Positions 1-7,562 of a DNA stretch of 24,958 nucleotides are shown in pieces (the stretch's first letter is position 1; the number at the start of each line of letters is the position of its first letter). Source of the DNA: an uncultured Opitutaceae bacterium (GTDB lineage: Bacteria > Verrucomicrobiota > Verrucomicrobiae > Opitutales > Opitutaceae); the NCBI GenBank assembly GCA_946482625.1, contig CAMLSH010000009.1, forward strand, positions 1-24,958. The letters are read 5' to 3'. The translations under genes were made by a program, and so were the position numbers. The notes below the pieces were generated by a model, which was not told the DNA's origin, searched no databases, and was given only the letters and a program-made list of their open reading frames with translations.

Positions 1-315
1 GCGTTGCTCATGTTCCTCATCGACATGGCGGGCGTGGACAACCGCGACCCGCGCGACGATTACGCGACGCTTGTCAAAGAGCTGAAGCTCTACGATCCCG
101 CGCTGTTGAAAAAGCCCCGCGTCGTCGTCGCCAACAAGATGGACCTTGAGGGCGCCAAAGAGAATCTCGCGAAATTCAGCCGTCGCCACAAAGTGGATGT
201 TCTTCAGATCTCCTGCCTCAGCGGCACCGGCCTCGAAAAGCTCAAAGACGAACTCCGCCGCCGCGTGCGGAAGATCCGCCCCGCGGTCGTGAAATCCCCG
301 AGCGTCGACCTCTGA
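1..315 (+). CDS. obg: GTPase Obg/CgtA, C-terminal part (5' end outside window)
   Basis: This is the 3' end of an Obg-family ribosome-assembly GTPase; the frame is open from base 1, so the start lies upstream. The sequence opens just after the G3 region with LIDMAGVDNRDP, which matches the Obg pattern. The G4 guanine-specificity motif NKMD is encoded at 133-144, and the G5-like SCLSGTGL follows about 24 residues later. The N-terminal glycine-rich OBG fold and the P-loop are off the edge. The protein ends shortly after the G domain, with only a short basic tail, so no long C-terminal OCT domain is present. Obg proteins bind the large ribosomal subunit and respond to the GTP/GDP ratio. The next gene starts 19 bp downstream on the same strand, but its function is unrelated, so co-transcription is possible without being meaningful. 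Confidence 0.93.
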   Translation, partial: ALLMFLIDMAGVDNRDPRDDYATLVKELKLYDPALLKKPRVVVANKMDLEGAKENLAKFSRRHKVDVLQISCLSGTGLEKLKDELRRRVRKIRPAVVKSPSVDL

Positions 316-334
316 TCGTTAGCACCCCCTTTCC

Positions 335-853
335 ATGTCCTCCGAACATCGTCCTCTGTTGATGCGCGCCAACCGCCTGCTCGGCGCCAGTCTGGTCGAG
401 CAGAATCTGGTGAAGATCCAGGATCTCGAAACCGCCAACGAGCAACTGCTCGAAGTCGTTTCCGGGGATCACCCGCGCAAGAGCACCGTGCTCGGCATCC
501 TCGCGTACAACATGAAAGTCCTGCGTGAGGAGGACGTCCTTCAGCATCTCGTCGACGAGCACGGCATCGGCCTGGTCGATCTGCGCAATTACGACGCGTC
601 GGAGGAGTTGAAGAAGACGATGGACATCGGTGCATGCTGGGCGACCTGGACGGTGCCGTTCGACCGCGAGGACGATTTTCACCTCGTCGCGACCGCATAT
701 TACCTGAGCCCGGCGGTCCGCACGTATTGGGAAAAGAAATTTAACGGCCCGATCGTCTGGTACGGCACCACACTGGAGATGATCGGCGACTTCTTGGAAA
801 AACTGGGCGGCGGCTCGCGCAGCCCGATCGCGACCGATTCCGCGAAACGTTAA
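335..853 (+). CDS. Stand-alone secretion-ATPase N-domain-like protein (MshEN/GspE-N type)
   Basis: This is a 172-residue soluble protein with no signal peptide or membrane segment. Residues about 11-40 (RANRLLGASLVEQNLV...LETANEQL) resemble the opening helix pair of the GspE/PilB N-terminal domain, in which an 'LG..L...g.i...qL..al..Q' pattern recurs. A second such unit at about 51-85 (STVLGILAYN followed by LREEDVLQHLVDEHGI) repeats the theme. There is no Walker motif, so it cannot be an ATPase. It lies 15 bp upstream of the full-length ATPase gene on the same strand and is very likely co-transcribed with it. I infer a regulatory or adaptor partner of that ATPase; in the MshE family this type of domain can bind c-di-GMP, but I cannot confirm the binding motif here. 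No Shine-Dalgarno precedes the ATG. The start was chosen because it opens the frame right after obg. Confidence 0.7.
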   Translation: MSSEHRPLLMRANRLLGASLVEQNLVKIQDLETANEQLLEVVSGDHPRKSTVLGILAYNMKVLREEDVLQHLVDEHGIGLVDLRNYDASEELKKTMDIGACWATWTVPFDREDDFHLVATAYYLSPAVRTYWEKKFNGPIVWYGTTLEMIGDFLEKLGGGSRSPIATDSAKR

Positions 854-868
854 CGCACCCGCACGACC

Positions 869-2575
869 ATGGCCCTCGGAAAATTTCAGTTACAGATCAT
901 CAACAAGCTCGTCGAGATGGAGCGGCTCACGGAAGAGCAGCGCGACACCATCGCGGAGATGCCGGAGGAGCTCAACGGCGACCAGTTGGACAAGCTCCTG
1001 CAGGACGAATACAAGATCCCGTCCTTCCAGATGCTGACCGCGAAAGGCCGCGCCTTCGGTCTCGCGCCATTCAACGTCTCGCGCTTCCGCACCACCGCCG
1101 CGACGTTCGAGCGACTGCCTCAGGATTTCTGCCAGGAGCACGTCGTCATCCCCGTCGGCCAGGTCGGCGATTTCCTGCTGGTCGCGTTTTCGAACCCGTT
1201 TGAAGTCTCGCTTCCCGCGAAGATCCAGGAGCTCACCGGCATGCGCGTTATCCGCATGCTCGGCCGCGAGAAGGACATCAAAGAAAAGTTCACCGTCACC
1301 ACGCAGGCGACCGGTTTCGATGACGTTGTTTCCAAGATCGGCGCCGAGTTCGGCGTCAAGGAAAGCGATCTGGATATCACCGACGAAGGCGCCGAGGAAT
1401 CCGGCCCGATCATCCAGCTGAGCACGCGCATCATCGAGGACGCCTTCTACGCGGGAACGAGCGATATCCATATCGAGCCCGGCGAAAAAGAAGTCCTCGT
1501 CCGCTACCGCATCGATGGCATCTGCCACGAAAAACTGCGTCTACCCGCCAAGGTCGGTCCGGCGCTCGTGGCCCGCCTCAAGATCATGTGCAACCTCGAC
1601 ATCGCCGAGCGCCGGTTGCCGCAAGACGGACGCATCGTCTTCAAGCAATACACCAAAAAATCCATCGACATTGATCTTCGTGTCTCCACCGCGCCGCTCA
1701 ACTACGGCGAAGGCGTGGTCATGCGTATCCTGGACAAACAGAAGTCCACGCTGCCGCTGCCGATGCTCGGCTTCTCCGAGGAGAATCTGGCGAAATATCG
1801 CGAGTGCATTCGCCAGCCCTACGGCATGATTTTGCACTGCGGTCCGACCGGTTCGGGTAAGTCGATGACGCTCTACTCCGCGCTTGGCGAAATCAATTCG
1901 CCCGAGATTGTCATCCGCACCGCCGAAGATCCGATCGAGTACACGCTCGCCGGCATCAACCAGATGCAGATGCACCGCCAGATTGGGCTCACGTTCGCGA
2001 GCGCGTTGCGTTCCTTCCTCCGCCAAGACCCCGACATCATCCTCGTCGGTGAAATTCGAGACAAGGAAACCGCCAACATCGCGGTCGAAGCCGCGCTCAC
2101 CGGTCACTTGCTCATCAGCACGCTCCACACGAACGACGCCCCGAGCACGATAGCACGTCTGACCGACATGGGCATCGAGCCCTTCATGATCTCGTCGTCG
2201 CTGCTATGTGTCTGTGCCCAGCGCCTCATGCGCCGCGTGTGCAAGACCTGCAAGGTCGAGATCAATCCGTCGAACCGCGAAAAGGAAATCCTCGAAAAAG
2301 CCCTCGGCTGGAGTGGCAAGATCTACAAGGCCAACCCGCAGGGTTGCCCGAAGTGCGGCAGTTCCGGCTATAAGGGCCGCCTCGGTATTCACGAGTTGAT
2401 GACAATTAACGAGGAGCTCATCGACGGCATCAACAAGGAGATGGAGTCCGCCGAGCTGAAGAAGATCGCGATGCGCCACGGAATGAAGACCTTGCACCAG
2501 GACAGTATGCTCAAGGTGAAGGAAGGGCTCACCACGATGGAAGAAGCGATTGCCACGGTGCCCCTCGATCTTTGA
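869..2575 (+). CDS. Type IV pilus/type II secretion assembly ATPase (PilB/GspE family)
   Basis: This 568-residue hexameric traffic ATPase would power pilus or pseudopilus extension from the cytoplasmic face of the inner membrane. The N-terminal domain occupies about residues 1-150, and the N2 domain begins near 170. Walker A is GPTGSGKS at 325-332, the Asp box AEDPIE is at 352-357, Walker B (DPDIILVGE) is at 387-395, and the His box is [14 protein letters not shown] zinc-binding tetracysteine module typical of extension ATPases is present at C458, C461, C493 and C496, separating it from PilT retraction ATPases, which lack it. Length and domain order match PilB/GspE, so it appears intact. It follows the N-domain-like protein by 15 bp and precedes a TPR lipoprotein by 18 bp, forming a likely three-gene operon. 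The other pilus or T2S core genes are not in the window, so PilB cannot be separated from GspE by context. Confidence 0.95.
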   Translation: MALGKFQLQIINKLVEMERLTEEQRDTIAEMPEELNGDQLDKLLQDEYKIPSFQMLTAKGRAFGLAPFNVSRFRTTAATFERLPQDFCQEHVVIPVGQVGDFLLVAFSNPFEVSLPAKIQELTGMRVIRMLGREKDIKEKFTVTTQATGFDDVVSKIGAEFGVKESDLDITDEGAEESGPIIQLSTRIIEDAFYAGTSDIHIEPGEKEVLVRYRIDGICHEKLRLPAKVGPALVARLKIMCNLDIAERRLPQDGRIVFKQYTKKSIDIDLRVSTAPLNYGEGVVMRILDKQKSTLPLPMLGFSEENLAKYRECIRQPYGMILHCGPTGSGKSMTLYSALGEINSPEIVIRTAEDPIEYTLAGINQMQMHRQIGLTFASALRSFLRQDPDIILVGEIRDKETANIAVEAALTGHLLISTLHTNDAPSTIARLTDMGIEPFMISSSLLCVCAQRLMRRVCKTCKVEINPSNREKEILEKALGWSGKIYKANPQGCPKCGSSGYKGRLGIHELMTINEELIDGINKEMESAELKKIAMRHGMKTLHQDSMLKVKEGLTTMEEAIATVPLDL

Positions 2576-2593
2576 TGATAGCCGGCTCATTCT

Positions 2594-3118
2594 ATGCGTA
2601 AGTCCAGCTCACTCACTCTCGTCGCACTCATCCTGTTTTTCGGCGCCTGCAAACCGAAGGACGTCGAAGTCTCCAGCGTGGCCCGCGCCCAAGCGGCGCA
2701 CCTCGCCAGCGAAGCGCAGATGCAAAACAAACTGCGCGACTACGCTGAAGCGGAAGAGTCGCTCGCCCGCGCGGTCGAGCTCGACCCGGAAGTCGCTGCC
2801 TATTGGTTCAGCCTCGGCTTGAACCGCGTGATGCAAAAGGACATGTCGGGCGCCAAAAAGGCCTACAAGCGTGAGCTCGAAATCTACGAGAAGGCCGCCA
2901 AGAAAACGCCCAAGAAGGACGCCCCGGAGAACATCGAGGCGCGCCTGAATCAGATCCGCCCGCTCCTGCTGCTCGGCCGGACCAGCGACGCGAACAAGCT
3001 GCTGGCCAAAGTAGCCAGCGATAATCCTGACAACACGATGGTTCGCCAGCTGGTCGATACCAAGATCATCGAGCAAATGCTCGCCGACGCGAAGATTCAG
3101 GAAGCGATGATCAAGTAA
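2594..3118 (+). CDS. TPR-containing lipoprotein
   Basis: This 174-residue protein begins with a lipoprotein signal: basic MRKSS, a hydrophobic core, and a lipobox ending FGAC with the lipidated cysteine at position 19. The mature part is helical. Residues about 45-115 contain TPR-like units (AEESLARAVELDPEVAAYWFSLGLN, then a second helical pair with KKAYKRELEIYEKAAKK), followed by more helical hairpins to the C-terminus. TPR lipoproteins such as PilF/PilW assist outer-membrane assembly of secretin in type IV pilus systems. Position directly after the assembly ATPase (18 bp gap) makes a pilotin or assembly role plausible, but sequence alone does not prove it. No Shine-Dalgarno is visible before the ATG. 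Confidence 0.8.
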   Translation: MRKSSSLTLVALILFFGACKPKDVEVSSVARAQAAHLASEAQMQNKLRDYAEAEESLARAVELDPEVAAYWFSLGLNRVMQKDMSGAKKAYKRELEIYEKAAKKTPKKDAPENIEARLNQIRPLLLLGRTSDANKLLAKVASDNPDNTMVRQLVDTKIIEQMLADAKIQEAMIK

Positions 3119-3155
3119 GGGGGCGGGTTTGTCTGTCCCCGTTCGCTCCGAGGTG

Positions 3156-3178
3156 GAACGCGCGGTCCCTGCGCGTTC
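3156..3178. repeat. Intergenic hairpin between converging genes
   Basis: Perfect 8-bp arms GAACGCGC and GCGCGTTC flank a 7-nt loop. The hairpin lies 38 bp after the lipoprotein gene, in the 258-bp gap where it converges with dxs. There is no T-run on either side, so it is not a canonical intrinsic terminator. A shorter stem with a 3-nt loop (CGGCC/GGCCG) sits at 3340-3352. Either a weak terminator or a member of a dispersed palindromic repeat family is possible. Confidence 0.5.
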
Positions 3179-3376
3179 TGCGACGCCGCACACGATAGGA
3201 TTTTATTCCCGTGTGTGCTCTTCACCCTCTTCGATCCAGCGCGCCGGGCGGTCCGCTCCACCGCGAATACCACACGCGCCAATGCGCGCGGCTTACGGAC
3301 TCACGTAGCTGCGTCACTTAAGACGCGGATCGTAACAGCCGGCCATCGGCCGACGCGCCCAAGGGAGATTCCCAGC

Positions 3377-5335
3377 TCACACGCTCGCCTCGACGTTGGC
3401 GCCGTGGAGGTTGTTCCAGCGCGAAAGGATGCGGCGGTAGTTATCTTGTGACGACAAGCCGTAGGTCGCCCGCAGGATTTCGGCGCTGCTGCCGTGCTCC
3501 ACGAATTTATCCGGCCAGCCGATGCGTTCGACGGCGGTTGCGGTGCATTCGGCGTCTTGCAACGCCTCCAACACCGCGCTGCCGAAACCGCCGGTGAGCA
3601 CGTGGTCTTCCATCGTCACGATCAAGGGAACGACGGCGGCCTGACTGAGGAGCAACTCGCGATCAAGCGGTTTGACGAAGCGAGCGTTGACCACGCCGAC
3701 GGAGAGCTGGTGTTCGGCAGCGAGGCGATCCGCGTGAGCGAGCGCTTCCGGGATCATCGGCCCGAGCGCCCAGATGATGATGTTGGAGCCTTGGCGGAGC
3801 ACCTCGGCCTGGCCGATCGGCAGCGTAGCGGGCGTATCCTTTATTTTGACACCCACGCCGGCGCCGCGCGGGTAGCGGATGAAGGTGGGCGCTTTCGTTT
3901 GCAGGCTCGTGTGGAGCAGATCGACGAGTTCGTCCTCATCCTTCGGCTGCATGACGATCGCGTTGGGCACGCAGCGCAGGTAGGCGAGGTCGAAGAGCCC
4001 GTGATGCGTGGCGCCGTCGTTGGGCGAGAGACCGGCGCGATCCATGCAGAATGTGACGGGCAGATTTTGCAGGCAGACGTCGTGCACGACCTGATCGAAA
4101 CCGCGCTGGAGAAACGTCGAATAGATCGCGCAGACCGGGTGGATGCCTTTGGTGGCGAGACCAGCGGCGAAGAGGACGGCGTGTTCTTCCGCGATGCCGA
4201 CGTCGAAGAATTGGCGCGGGCACTCGGCGGCGAGATGGTTGAGGCTGGTGCCGCTGGGCATGGCGCCGGTGATGCCGACGATGTTGGCATCGGCTTTCGC
4301 GAAACGAACGAGGGCGCGGCCGAAGACGTCCTGGTAATTGGGCGGTGTGCCCGGGGTGGATTTTTTGCTCTCGCCGGTATCCGGATCGTAAGGACTCGCG
4401 CCGTGAAACTTCTCCGGATGCTCCATGGCGGCGGGCAGGCCGCGGCCTTTTTTGGTGAGCACGTGCAACACGATCGGGCCGTCGGCGTGTTTCGCGAACT
4501 CGAGGTTCTTCGCGAGCTCGTCGAGATTATGGCCGTCGATCGGGCCGAGGTAACGCAGGCCGAATTTCTCGAAGAGGCTGGATTCGACGAAGAAGTCCTT
4601 CGTCTCGCGTTTCCACTTCACCCAGAGCCGGTGCATGTCCTGACCGTGGGGGAGACCGGTGAAAAATTTTTCGAGATCGTGGTGGATCTTGTTGTAGGTC
4701 GGATTGGTGCTGAGGCGGTTGAGGTACTTGGCGATGGCGCCGACGTTTTTGGCGATGGACCACTCGTTGTCGTTGAGGACGACGATCAGGCGCTTGGTGG
4801 AGGCGACGATGTTGTTGAGCGCTTCGAGAGTAACGCCGCAGGTGAAGGCCGCGTCGCCGCAGAGGGCGACTACGTGCTCCTGCGTGCCGCGGAGATCGCG
4901 GGCGGTGGCCATGCCGAGGGCGGCGCTGAGCGCGGTGCCGGCGTGACCGGCGCCGAAGGAATCATGTGGGCTTTCGGCGCGGGTGAGAAAGCCGGAGGCG
5001 CCGCCGGTCTGGCGGAGTTTTTTGAAGAACTCGCCGCCGCGACCGGTGAGAAGCTTGTGGACGTAACCTTGGTGGGCGACGTCGAAGACGAACTGGTCCT
5101 CGGGCGTCGTGAAGACGCGGTGCAGGGCGATGGAGAGCTCGACGACGCCGAGATTGGGGCCCACGTGGCCGCCGTTTTTGGCGGTGACGGCGATGATCTC
5201 GTCGCGGATTTCCTGCGCGAGCTGCGGGAGCTGCGTGGCGGAGAGTCCTTTGACGTCAGCGGGGCCGCGGATCGAATCGAGCAGGCGTGGGAGCGGAGCG
5301 GCTGTGACGGCGGAGGCGTCGGCGGGAGGATTCAT
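3377..5335 (-). CDS. dxs: 1-deoxy-D-xylulose-5-phosphate synthase
   Basis: DXS condenses pyruvate with glyceraldehyde 3-phosphate to DXP, the entry step of the MEP isoprenoid pathway, using thiamine diphosphate in the cytoplasm. The protein has 652 residues, slightly longer than the usual 620-640. Seen here: GGHVGPNLGVVEL (H57), the cofactor region with D161 and the NDNE segment (N190), LGPIDGHN at about 263-270, the IAEEHAV segment carrying the catalytic Glu (E383), and DRAGLSPNDGATHHG in the C-terminal half. The usual GDG of the cofactor motif reads GDA (residues 160-162). All other hallmarks are intact, so activity is likely. It lies 144 bp downstream of xseB on the same strand, a common bacterial pairing. 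DXS could feed the polyprenyl-phosphate carriers used by the glycan locus, but it is also a general housekeeping gene. Confidence 0.95.
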   Translation of the reverse strand: MNPPADASAVTAAPLPRLLDSIRGPADVKGLSATQLPQLAQEIRDEIIAVTAKNGGHVGPNLGVVELSIALHRVFTTPEDQFVFDVAHQGYVHKLLTGRGGEFFKKLRQTGGASGFLTRAESPHDSFGAGHAGTALSAALGMATARDLRGTQEHVVALCGDAAFTCGVTLEALNNIVASTKRLIVVLNDNEWSIAKNVGAIAKYLNRLSTNPTYNKIHHDLEKFFTGLPHGQDMHRLWVKWKRETKDFFVESSLFEKFGLRYLGPIDGHNLDELAKNLEFAKHADGPIVLHVLTKKGRGLPAAMEHPEKFHGASPYDPDTGESKKSTPGTPPNYQDVFGRALVRFAKADANIVGITGAMPSGTSLNHLAAECPRQFFDVGIAEEHAVLFAAGLATKGIHPVCAIYSTFLQRGFDQVVHDVCLQNLPVTFCMDRAGLSPNDGATHHGLFDLAYLRCVPNAIVMQPKDEDELVDLLHTSLQTKAPTFIRYPRGAGVGVKIKDTPATLPIGQAEVLRQGSNIIIWALGPMIPEALAHADRLAAEHQLSVGVVNARFVKPLDRELLLSQAAVVPLIVTMEDHVLTGGFGSAVLEALQDAECTATAVERIGWPDKFVEHGSSAEILRATYGLSSQDNYRRILSRWNNLHGANVEASV

Positions 5336-5479
5336 CGAGTCGGAGACGGAACGTAAAGGGATGCGCGGTGGCGGTGCGGCGGGCGGGAGCGGCGAGTGAC
5401 GGACGATGTTGGCTAAACGAAGGTTGGGAACGGCCGACGGATATGTGGCAACGGGCGGAAGCGGTTGGGGAGGGTGCGC

Positions 5480-5728
5480 TTAGCGCTCCGGCGAGGCGGG
5501 AAAGTCGATGAAGCTCGTGCCGTCGGACTGCTTTTTGAGGAGTTCGATCTTGAGCTCGGCGTCCTTGAGGCGGGTTTCGCAGAGTCGGAGCAGTTTGCTG
5601 CCCTCCTCGAAACGGGCCATCAGCTCGGCCAGCGGTACATCGCCGGACTCCATCGCTTCGACGATGGCTTCAAGCTGGGTGAGGGCCTCCTCGAAGGAAG
5701 GTTGTTGCTGGGTCTTTTTGTCGGCCAC
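5480..5728 (-). CDS. xseB: Exodeoxyribonuclease VII small subunit
   Basis: This 82-residue protein has the XseB signature: SFEEALTQLEAIVEAMESGDVPLAELMARFEEGSKLLRLCE, two antiparallel helices that bind the C-terminal region of XseA. Exonuclease VII degrades single-stranded DNA to oligonucleotides. The length is typical (about 80). The start is GTG (5726-5728 read on the - strand); the nearest upstream in-frame region meets a TGA five codons earlier, and no Shine-Dalgarno is seen. xseA is not in the window. It is oriented toward dxs and may be transcribed with it. Confidence 0.92.
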   Translation of the reverse strand: MADKKTQQQPSFEEALTQLEAIVEAMESGDVPLAELMARFEEGSKLLRLCETRLKDAELKIELLKKQSDGTSFIDFPASPER

Positions 5729-6133
5729 AGCGGGTCAATGTGGGCCGCGAAAAAGGGTTTTCAATCTCTAGTTTGAAAGGGATGCGCGGGCGGGACTCGC
5801 ATTTTAACTTCGTAGTCGGGAGTCGAGAACGTTGGGCATTCCATGCACGGTTGGAAAACATCCATGACCCGTGAAAAAGAGACTGCGCTGCTGGAGCTCT
5901 GGTACCGCCAATGAGGGTGGCTTGATGAACGCGCTTGGGTTCCTTTTGCCTCAGTAAGCGATGTGGAACCGGCGAGCGAGGCCACTTACTTGGCGGGAGT
6001 CAGTTGGTCTGGGCATCGAGAAGACTTCGGGGGGGGCGCATCGCCTGCTGTCCCTCGACCTCGCTTCTTTCCCCGAGCTCGCGAGAAAAACGGCGGTTTG
6101 AGCCTTCCCGTTTCGCCGGTCTGCTGAGGGCGA
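5729..6133. other. Gene-poor interval upstream of xseB
   Basis: I see no convincing gene in this 405-bp stretch. It must contain the xseB promoter, reading leftwards, but no clear -35/-10 pair stands out. A weak inverted repeat TTTCAA/TTGAAA (5759-5764 and 5773-5778) lies 31 bp upstream of the xseB start. A + strand frame from 5864 is open apart from one TGA until about 6120, but I recognise nothing in it; it may be more decayed coding sequence belonging with the neighbouring pseudogene. Confidence 0.4.
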
Positions 6134-6703
6134 ATGAGTCATGCGCGCATCCTGAGCTGGTGTCGGCTCTGCGGGTGATCGTGGACCGTATAGACGCGTC
6201 CATCCCCAGAACATACGCGGAGCCGGTCGCAATGTTCATCGCAGGCGGCGTCGCCATGAATTATTACTACGGCTCCCGCTACACGGAAGAGGTAGATGCG
6301 AGTTTTTCGAACGGCTGTTACTGAATCCAACGAGCTTCGGGCGTCGTATGTGCGAAGCGACGGAGCAGTTCTTTTTTTGTAACTGGACTTCAACTACAAT
6401 ACCTGGTTTGCTCTGATCCACGGAAATTTCGAGGCGGACTCGGTGGAGTGGGCTGGGATAGAAAGCGAAGCGCGGCGCATTCAGGTCCGTGTCTTCTCCG
6501 GAGTAGATCTCTCGGTTTCGAAGATGCGCGGATTTTGGATCAAGACTGGGAGGATTTTGCCTTAGCCTCGGCGGAGCTGATCAATTCAACCCCCTGCAGC
6601 TGGGCGGGCTCCCTCGCAGGTGTTGCGGAATTTAATCGGCGAACAGCGGCCGGTGTTTCGCGCAATCGATGAGGTGTGCGCGGATATCGCGCGCATGATT
6701 TGA
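6134..6703 (+). pseudogene. Degenerate DUF6036-type nucleotidyltransferase gene
   Basis: Pieces of one protein can be read in shifting frames. Frame 1 gives VDRIDASIP then FIAGGVAMNYYYGSRYTEEV plus DASFS (to about 6309), the GG...G.R.T..vD nucleotidyltransferase signature. After a frame change, the frame starting at 6308 gives NELRASYVRSDGAVLFL, a TAA at 6380-6382, then LDFNYNTWFALIHGNFEADS and RIQVRVFSGVDLSVSKM. A shift near 6527 returns to frame 1 for RILDQDWEDFALASAELINS. A further shift leads to LRNLIGEQRPVFRAIDEV through ARMI and a TGA at 6701-6703. The TAA probably replaces a TAC in FLYLDF. With at least three frame changes and a nonsense codon, the gene is dead. Intact relatives are accessory nucleotidyltransferase-like proteins, some associated with toxin-antitoxin pairs. 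The exact 5' limit is uncertain. Confidence 0.8.
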
Positions 6704-7013
6704 GGCGGCTCGGATAGGACGTTACCGATTGCGAAGGCCGCCGCCCGCTTCTTGGGGCTGACTCAGCGGTCAATGCGCACCCTCTCGCTCATTTGCGTTT
6801 TGGCGGAAGGTGGGTTTTCTGGGCGGGTTCACGCGGCTCGAACAGGGCCTTCACCCCAATCACAGGCGACTTGTGCATGTCATTTACACTCTGTTGACCG
6901 TGTTCCCCCTTGCGAGAGTGCGCCTGCTACCGATCAATAGCTTCACTGCTCACCTCTGAGCTTTTGTTTATTATCCGTTATCCAAACTCGTCAGAATATA
7001 CGTTATACATCCT
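6704..7013 (+). promoter_or_regulatory. Pilin upstream region with AT-rich segment
   Basis: No gene is recognisable in this 310-bp interval. The last 50 bp (about 6961-7010) are conspicuously AT-rich in an otherwise GC-rich window and end in two TATAC elements (TATACG at 6997-7002, TATACA at 7004-7009) just before the pilin ATG at 7014. Neither has a well-spaced TTGACA-like partner. No sigma-54 GG/GC doublet pair was found. There is no Shine-Dalgarno. If one of the TATAC elements is a -10 box, the message would be nearly leaderless. This is a plausible promoter zone but not a proven one. Confidence 0.35.
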
Positions 7014-7514
7014 ATGAAACTCAACCGCTCTAAAAAAGGTTTCACCCTCGTCGAAATCATGATCGTCGTGGTCATCATCGGCCTCCTCGCCGCCATGGCC
7101 ATCCCCGCCTTCCAGAAGGTGCGCACCGATTCGATTGCCAAATCGATCGTCAACGATGCTCGTCAACTTGGTGCTGCATTGCAGCAGATTGCCACTGAGT
7201 ATGCGGGCATTGCCGACGGTGATACAATCACTATCACCATCAATGCCACGACGGGCGCTGTTACTAGTGCCGCCGTAGCTGCCCGTTCAATTCCCGTAAA
7301 CGAAGTTACAAAATACGTTAACACGGTGAGCAAAGGCTATAGCAGCACAACCGTTACTTACACATTCCAGCTTGATGACCCGTCGTTAGCTGCGTTTACG
7401 CTCAGCCATCCCCAAGTGGCACCTCAGGATTGCGTTAAAGCGTCAGTTGCTAACGCTTCGCAGACCAAGGATGACGACATCTCCTTCTTGGGCGACGGCA
7501 AAATACAGATGTAA
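7014..7514 (+). CDS. Type IV pilin-like protein (prepilin with class III signal)
   Basis: This 166-residue protein carries a short basic leader and a prepilin peptidase site: KKG then FTLVEIMIVVVIIGLLAAMA, with cleavage expected after G9, F10 as residue +1 and the conserved Glu at +5 (E14). The hydrophobic helix runs to about residue 33 and would anchor the subunit in the inner membrane before assembly. The rest is a small Thr/Ala/Val-rich globular domain (about 50-166) with a single cysteine (in QDCVK), so it lacks the paired C-terminal cysteines of classic PilA. It could be a major pilin or a pseudopilin. It stands alone, flanked by gene-poor DNA, an AT-rich upstream segment and a strong terminator, consistent with a monocistronic, highly expressed structural gene. 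The assembly ATPase at 869-2575 may act on it. Confidence 0.88.
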   Translation: MKLNRSKKGFTLVEIMIVVVIIGLLAAMAIPAFQKVRTDSIAKSIVNDARQLGAALQQIATEYAGIADGDTITITINATTGAVTSAAVAARSIPVNEVTKYVNTVSKGYSSTTVTYTFQLDDPSLAAFTLSHPQVAPQDCVKASVANASQTKDDDISFLGDGKIQM

Positions 7515-7527
7515 CGTTTTCCACCTT

Positions 7528-7562
7528 AAAAACCGCACGCTATTTAAGCGTGCGGTTTTTTT
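7528..7562 (+). terminator. Intrinsic terminator of the pilin gene
   Basis: A perfect 8-bp GC-rich stem, CCGCACGC (7533-7540) and GCGTGCGG (7548-7555), closes a 7-nt loop and is followed by seven Ts. Upstream As pair with the Ts to extend the stem. It starts 13 bp after the pilin stop codon. The A-run on the other side means it could also act on the - strand. Confidence 0.93.

Noticed and set aside
3156..3178. Hairpin as a standard intrinsic terminator
   Set aside because: No T-run follows the stem on either strand, so it is listed only as a hairpin or possible repeat.
3494..5356. A 620-codon open frame on the + strand opposite dxs
   Set aside because: It lies fully antisense to a well-supported DXS, and its product is a Glu/Gly/Val-rich shadow typical of high-GC antisense frames with no recognisable domain.
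6894..6922. TTGACC as a -35 box for the pilin
   Set aside because: The sequence 17 bp downstream is AGTGCG, nothing like a -10 element.
6779..6958. Protein-like + strand stretch (FTRLEQGLHPNHRRLVHVIY) before the pilin
   Set aside because: It briefly resembles coding sequence, but I could not match it to any family and it has no start or ribosome site. It is possibly another gene remnant, not supportable.
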